Source: Rhodobium gokarnense (GTDB lineage Bacteria; Pseudomonadota; Alphaproteobacteria; Rhizobiales; Rhodobiaceae). From it: 64,000 nt of DNA. Under the pieces are notes generated by a model, which was not told where the DNA came from, did no database searches, and saw nothing but the letters and a program-made list of their open reading frames with translations. Location: NCBI RefSeq assembly GCF_025961475.1, contig NZ_JAOQNS010000002.1, positions 496,001 through 560,000 of the forward strand, read 5' to 3'. This document shows, in pieces, positions 60,383-64,000 of this stretch. Numbering within the stretch: position 1 is the first letter of the stretch; each line of letters begins with the position of its first letter. A program made the translations under genes and the position numbers.

Positions 60383-61567
60383 TCAGGAGCGGTCCAGACC
60401 CGCGGTCTTCAAGGCACCCTCCAGATCGGCCTTGAGGTCTTCCGCATCCTCGAGCCCTGCATGCAGGCGCACGAGAATCCGTTTTTCCGGCCATTCCGTC
60501 GCCGACCGGGCATGCGCCGGATCGCCGATCAGAACCAGGCTTTCGTATCCTCCCCAGGAAAAGCCCATCGCAAAGATCGAGAGGGTCTCGACGAAGCGAA
60601 CGGCCGTGTCGGCCTCCTCTGTGTCGAGGAGCACCGCAAAGAGACCGGATGCGCCGGAAAAATCCCTCTTCCAGAGCGCATGATCGGGGCTTGAGGCGAG
60701 GCCGGGATGGATCACCCGGGCAATGCCGGGTCGGGTCTCCAGCCAGTGCGCCAGTGCCAGGCCCGTTTCGTGGTGCTGACGCAGGCGGGCGCTAAGGCTG
60801 CGCAGGCCGCGCGCCGCCAGATAGACGTCGTCGGGCGAGACGTTATAGCCGAGCCAGTTGGCCGCCTCGCGCAGCGTCCGGTGAAGCGCCGGATCGCTGA
60901 CCGTCAAAAGGCCCAGCACCGCGTCGGAGTGGCCGACCACATATTTGGTCGCCGCCTGCACGACGATGTCGACGCCGAGGTCGAGGGGGCGATGGAAAAC
61001 GCCCGTCGCCCAGGTGTTGTCGCACATGGTCAGGATGCCGCGTTCGCGGGCGACCGCCGTGATGGCGGGGATGTCCTGGACCTCGAACGTCAGCGAGCCG
61101 GGGCTTTCCAGATAGATCATCCGCGTCTTCGGCGTGATCAGCTCGGCAATGCCGGCGCCGATGCGCGGGTCATAGAAGGTGACGTCGACGCCGGACCGGG
61201 CGATGAACTTCTCAATGCTGGTGCGGGCCGGCTCGTAGACGCTGTCGACCACCAGAAGATGGTCGCCGGGCGCAAGGAACGCGACCAGCGGCAGCACGCA
61301 GGCGGCGAGGCCCGACGGCACGCACAGCGAGGCCGTGCCGCCCTCAAGCACGCTGACCGCATCCTCGAAGGCAAAGACGTCCGGCGTGCCGAAGCGGCCA
61401 TAGAAGGTCGTGCCCTTGTCGAAGCGCTTCGCCTTGGCCTCGGTCAGCTCGGCGACGGTGTCGAAGAGGATCGTCGACGCCCGGTTGACCGGTGCATTGA
61501 CGGTCGGGCCGTGGCGTCCGCTGTGTACGAGTCGGGTCTGGAGAAGGGGAGTGCTGGCGGTGGGCAA
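60383..61567 (-). CDS. cystathionine beta-lyase-like PLP enzyme
   Basis: A 394-residue Cys/Met-metabolism PLP enzyme of the MetC branch. PLP Lys208 in VVQAATKYVVGHSD; Tyr56-Gly-Arg58 (TFYGRFGTPD) contacts the cofactor phosphate of the partner subunit; CDNTWATGVFHRPL is also typical. It cleaves C-S bonds of cystathionine-like substrates, releasing 2-aminoacrylate, which hydrolyses to pyruvate. It is first in the long operon, so it probably acts on the imported substrate or its reduced form. Confidence 0.87.
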   Translation of the reverse strand: MPTASTPLLQTRLVHSGRHGPTVNAPVNRASTILFDTVAELTEAKAKRFDKGTTFYGRFGTPDVFAFEDAVSVLEGGTASLCVPSGLAACVLPLVAFLAPGDHLLVVDSVYEPARTSIEKFIARSGVDVTFYDPRIGAGIAELITPKTRMIYLESPGSLTFEVQDIPAITAVARERGILTMCDNTWATGVFHRPLDLGVDIVVQAATKYVVGHSDAVLGLLTVSDPALHRTLREAANWLGYNVSPDDVYLAARGLRSLSARLRQHHETGLALAHWLETRPGIARVIHPGLASSPDHALWKRDFSGASGLFAVLLDTEEADTAVRFVETLSIFAMGFSWGGYESLVLIGDPAHARSATEWPEKRILVRLHAGLEDAEDLKADLEGALKTAGLDRS

Positions 61568-61936
61568 CGGGCTTCCAATCCAAATGGCGTTCTACTCAGA
61601 TATATTGCATGCCATTTTGCGCTGCTCAAGCCCAAATTTTATGCATGCATATTTTATGGACGGAGTTGGCCGAGCGAAAACCGACGCGGTCAGGCGGAGC
61701 GTCGCTCCGGATCAATCGGGCGTTTCAAATAGACGGGAAGACGTACCGAGCGGCCTGCGGCTTTAAACAATTAGAATATAAGTCAGTCGACATAATTCTC
61801 TTGTTAGAAATCTATATAGAGAGAAGTTCTGCCGATACGCGGAAATATTCTGAAATGGAATGTGAGTCCGTGAAGGGAACGTTCCTCGTTACGCGGCGTT
61901 GTTTTGCCATCGCTCTACAATGAGGAGATAGTGAAG
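61568..61936. other. AT-rich intergenic region with operon promoter
   Basis: A 369-base region, clearly AT-richer than the genes around it, between the MetC-like (minus) and DUF1236 (plus) genes. It holds the GCATGC-centred elements at 61603-61653, a TCTATATAGA palindrome at 61811-61820, and the DUF1236 ribosome site TGAGGAG at 61921-61927. No gene is supported. Confidence 0.6.
61603..61653. promoter_or_regulatory. two GCATGC-centred sites, candidate GntR operators
   Basis: TATTGCATGCCATTTT (GCATGC at 61607-61612) and TTTTATGCATGCATATTTTA (GCATGC at 61643-61648, inside the palindrome ATGCATGCAT) lie 36 bases apart, roughly 40-80 bases upstream of the MetC-like start. The symmetry and AT-rich flanks suit the operon-encoded GntR repressor. 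Confidence 0.45.
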
Positions 61937-62392
61937 ATGTTGAAATTCGTCACCGCCACGTCGGCCGCCGTGATGCTCGCCGCCGTCGCCGCAACGCCCG
62001 TCTCCGCCCAGGACGCCACCCTGACCGGCGTCGCCGGCGGCGCCGTCGCCGGCGCTGTGATCGGCGGCCCTCCGGGTGCCGTCATCGGCGCCATTGCCGG
62101 CGGCACGATCGGCGCCTCCGCCGACAAGGTCGAGGAGAACACCCAGCCGGCCCCGCCGCCGGAGCCCTACGTCGTCAAGGAAGTCCCGCCCCGCGTCGGC
62201 GTCTACGCCCTGGAACAGCCGGCTCCCGCCGTGCGGGTTGATGGACCGGTGGTTATCGGCCAGCCCCTGCCGTCCACGGTCGAGGTGATCCGGGTTCCGG
62301 ACTATCCGACCTACGCATATGCCAATGTCAACGGCCACACGCTGATCGTCGACTCCCAGACCGGCAACGTCATCGGCGTCGTCCGGAACTGA
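61937..62392 (+). CDS. exported DUF1236 protein with glycine zipper
   Basis: A 151-residue protein with a signal peptide (VTATSAAVMLAAVAATPVSA), a Gly-zipper stretch at about 30-60 (GGAVAGAVIGGPPGAVIGAI) and a C-terminal DUF1236 domain (YVVKEVPPRVGVYALEQPAP, ending TGNVIGVVRN). DUF1236 proteins are small periplasmic or outer-envelope proteins common in Rhizobiales, of unknown role. TGAGGAG at 61921-61927 supports ATG 61937. A long hairpin follows the gene. Confidence 0.85.
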   Translation: MLKFVTATSAAVMLAAVAATPVSAQDATLTGVAGGAVAGAVIGGPPGAVIGAIAGGTIGASADKVEENTQPAPPPEPYVVKEVPPRVGVYALEQPAPAVRVDGPVVIGQPLPSTVEVIRVPDYPTYAYANVNGHTLIVDSQTGNVIGVVRN

Positions 62393-62415
62393 CCTGGGCG
62401 GCCAAGCCCGCAGAT

Positions 62416-62452
62416 GCGCTCGCCGATGTCTTCTCGTCCGATCGGCGAGCGC
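62416..62452 (+). terminator. strong stem-loop after the DUF1236 gene
   Basis: GCGCTCGCCGAT (62416-62427) is exactly complementary to ATCGGCGAGCGC (62441-62452), a 12-bp stem with a 13-base loop. No T-run follows, but stability and position just after the stop codon suggest a transcript end or mRNA-protecting structure. Confidence 0.6.
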
Positions 62453-62682
62453 ACCGCCCGATGGCCGCAGATCGTAAGCTTCTCCGCCCTCAAGCGGAAA
62501 CCCATGCGGGCGGGCCGGCCACCCCGGCCCGCCCCCGCGCACCGGCCGATCAGCCTCCCGCCAAACGATCAGCGACGAGGGGCCGGGAATCAACGACATA
62601 TCCCCGCCGCCAAATAGCCGATTGGCCGATCCAGGCCGCCCGACCACGTGTCCTGTAAAGCCTTAATTTCGTATTCGACGAA

Positions 62683-62726
62683 TTGTGCCGGGGGCGAGAT
62701 CGAACCACCGACACGCGGATTTTCAA
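62683..62726 (-). other. degenerate 3' half of tRNA-Phe (possible attachment-site remnant)
   Basis: On the minus strand the sequence runs from TTGAAAATC (Phe anticodon-loop context GAA) through GTGTCGGTGGTTCGATC and ends GCCCCCGGCAC. This resembles the 3' half of alphaproteobacterial tRNA-Phe (T-arm GGTGG-TTCGATT-CCGCC; 3' end CCCCTGGGCACCA). The 5' half is absent and the 3' end is altered, so it is not a working tRNA. Such fragments mark where islands or phages integrated. Confidence 0.55.
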
Positions 62727-63092
62727 TTCTCGGAAGCGAATTCCATGGGAGTTCCTGAGAATGTCCAATGGTGCCTAGAGAACTGATATCATTTGTGTCC
62801 AGTTGCTTTTTCTGAGGCCGGGTTGTCCTTGCATCGCCCAACAGCTAGGTACCAGTTGGGCGCCACGCCCACCTTCATTATTTTGCTTGGGACGGGCTTT
62901 CAGACAATGAACTCGGTCGAAAAACAATACCCCGAATAGGTCTCGGATTGTTCGAGATGCGGCAGATCAGACGCCGGCCAAGGGTCAATTCTCGGCCCTG
63001 AGCGGTCGATGAGTCGACGATCGTCCGCTGCAGCGCAAACTCACCGAAGTTGACAACCGTTGAGGGCACGAGAGCTGCGTAGTCAATTTCTA

Positions 63093-64000
63093 TCAGCTCA
63101 TCGCATCGATGACGCGGCTCGCGATTTCCGGCTTGTTCAAATACCCGATTATCCCGTGACGGTTCTTTGTTTGGTTCCGCAAAGTGGGAATATTCTCGAT
63201 CGCCGGATCGATATTGAAATTGTTCGCGTCGAGCGGATAGAGCGCCACCACGTCACGGTTGTCAAAGCCGTTGAGCCATGCCTGAACGACGGCAGGATGA
63301 CGCAGCGGCCTGAGCGGCCGGCGGATGGCACGGATGCCGAGTGGCGATCCGAGGGTAACGAGCAATGGGACTTTGGGCGCCTTAAGTTCCCGCAGGATAT
63401 AATAGGCGACGACTGTTCCAAGCGAATGGGCGACAATCACCGTCGGACGGTCGTCGATTTCTTTGCTGACGATGCCGTTGATGATACGGCGTACCGCCGA
63501 GCTCGAATTGTAAACATAGACATCGCGGAGTGCTATCTGCAGCGCATTGGAGGTGATGGCGTCGCTATGGCGGTCTATGGCACGGAAGATCGCCTGCACC
63601 CATTCCCAATTAAGCGGGCCCTTCTGGCGCGGATTGTTGCCATAAGCGGCATCGACCTGTTCATCCGTGATGCCCGCCTTCATCCGGATATCCTGCGCGA
63701 CTTCGGCCTGAAATGCCAAAAAAGCGTCCTGTTCGGCCGTTCCACGGGCCGTGACATCGGATGCAAGCGGCAAGTTGAACTCAGCCGTCAGCCGGTCGAG
63801 TTCATCCCCATAAAACGGCAGGGCGATGTCGAGATTTTCCGGAAGGTTGATCCCCGCGGCACGCGCCCCCTTTCCAAGCGCCTGCGTCCATTCGCGTCGG
63901 ATATCGGCGATGTCGCGCCCACCCTGCGCGCGACCATGGACAAACAGGATTCGTCTCACAGGTTCGGCTTGCGCTGGTTGGAATGCCAAGGCCGATAGGG
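63093..64000 (-). CDS. exported alpha/beta hydrolase, lipase-like (5' end beyond window)
   Basis: The visible product is about 301 residues, open to the right edge. The first visible residues (LSALAFQPAQAEPV) look like the end of a signal peptide, so the true start lies outside; the in-frame TTG at 63989 falls within that signal. The hydrolase fold shows RRILFVHGRAQGG (oxyanion HG), the nucleophile elbow VAHSLGTVVAYYIL, Asp in VALYPLDANNF, and a C-terminal His in NRHGIIGYL. Codon use is less GC-biased than neighbours, consistent with acquisition. Substrate unknown. Confidence 0.75.
   Translation of the reverse strand, partial: LSALAFQPAQAEPVRRILFVHGRAQGGRDIADIRREWTQALGKGARAAGINLPENLDIALPFYGDELDRLTAEFNLPLASDVTARGTAEQDAFLAFQAEVAQDIRMKAGITDEQVDAAYGNNPRQKGPLNWEWVQAIFRAIDRHSDAITSNALQIALRDVYVYNSSSAVRRIINGIVSKEIDDRPTVIVAHSLGTVVAYYILRELKAPKVPLLVTLGSPLGIRAIRRPLRPLRHPAVVQAWLNGFDNRDVVALYPLDANNFNIDPAIENIPTLRNQTKNRHGIIGYLNKPEIASRVIDAMS

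Larger units (their letters stand above)
62393..63092. other. 700-base gene-free region
   Basis: No gene is supported between DUF1236 and the alpha/beta hydrolase. The region is AT-richer than average and contains a terminator-like hairpin and a degenerate tRNA-Phe 3' half. The short frames present have no ribosome sites or family resemblance. Confidence 0.6.

Noticed and set aside
62683-62726. Intact tRNA gene
   Set aside because: Only the part from the anticodon loop to the 3' end resembles tRNA-Phe; the 5' half cannot form D-arm or acceptor stem, so it is listed as a remnant.

Overview
The window is GC-rich, densely coded DNA with strong G/C at third codon positions. Gene content points to an alphaproteobacterium of the Hyphomicrobiales/Rhizobiales type: DUF1236 protein, TAXI-type TRAP transporter, allophanate hydrolase, phosphonoacetate hydrolase, opine-type three-subunit FAD oxidase, many LysR regulators, and a dispersed palindromic repeat that starts GTCATTGCGAGCGAG. 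The species cannot be fixed from sequence alone. There are no intact rRNA or tRNA genes, no insertion sequence and no CRISPR array. I count 52 well-supported genes plus one doubtful gene end at the left edge.

Layout. (1) 1-3630: a sulfur-handling operon with a membrane-anchored rhodanese-like protein, two DsrE-like proteins, a 60-residue protein, an exported tandem rhodanese and an exported cytochrome c. (2) 3744-9318: SMP-30-type lactonase, GlcG/HbpS protein, coiled-coil protein, ZIP transporter, Tat-exported PhoX phosphatase and an exported rubredoxin. (3) 9360-14529: palindromic repeats, a chemoreceptor, and a papain-like peptidase fused to an alpha/beta hydrolase. (4) 14550-25541: amine or amino-acid-derivative catabolism (FAD oxidase plus HAD protein, two coupled LysR regulators, GlpD-like FAD enzyme, amino-acid ABC transporter, StcD-like flavin demethylase). 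(5) 25571-28841: an OmpR/QseC-type two-component system divergent from a Gly/Trp-rich exported protein, then a DUF4405 membrane protein. (6) 29066-36592: LysR plus a divergent operon for a SsuABC-type transporter, a tandem nitrilase-family protein with one dead domain, and allophanate hydrolase (nitrogen scavenging). (7) 36610-45341: LysR plus phosphonoacetate hydrolase, a second alkaline-phosphatase-superfamily enzyme and a dipeptide-type ABC transporter. (8) 45393-48047: a large RTX protein. (9) 48299-61567: a minus-strand operon of 12 genes with a PLP C-S lyase, TAXI TRAP transporter, Asp/Glu racemase family protein, three-subunit FAD/Fe-S oxidase, GntR regulator, BisC/TorA-type molybdoenzyme, RidA, EamA exporter and GhrA-like reductase. 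(10) 61568-64000: AT-richer DNA with a DUF1236 protein, a degenerate 3' half of tRNA-Phe, and an exported alpha/beta hydrolase cut by the window edge.

Most of the window is a set of uptake-plus-catabolism modules, each with its own regulator, of the kind that lets a heterotroph scavenge N, S and P compounds. The most novel-looking items are the 12-gene operon (perhaps a pathway for a sulfoxide- or sulfur-containing amino-acid derivative), the kinase whose periplasmic domain carries a Gly/Arg/Trp-rich tract like that of the divergent exported protein, the papain-hydrolase fusion, the nitrilase with a Cys-to-Gly second domain, and the phosphonoacetate hydrolase linked to a peptide-type transporter.
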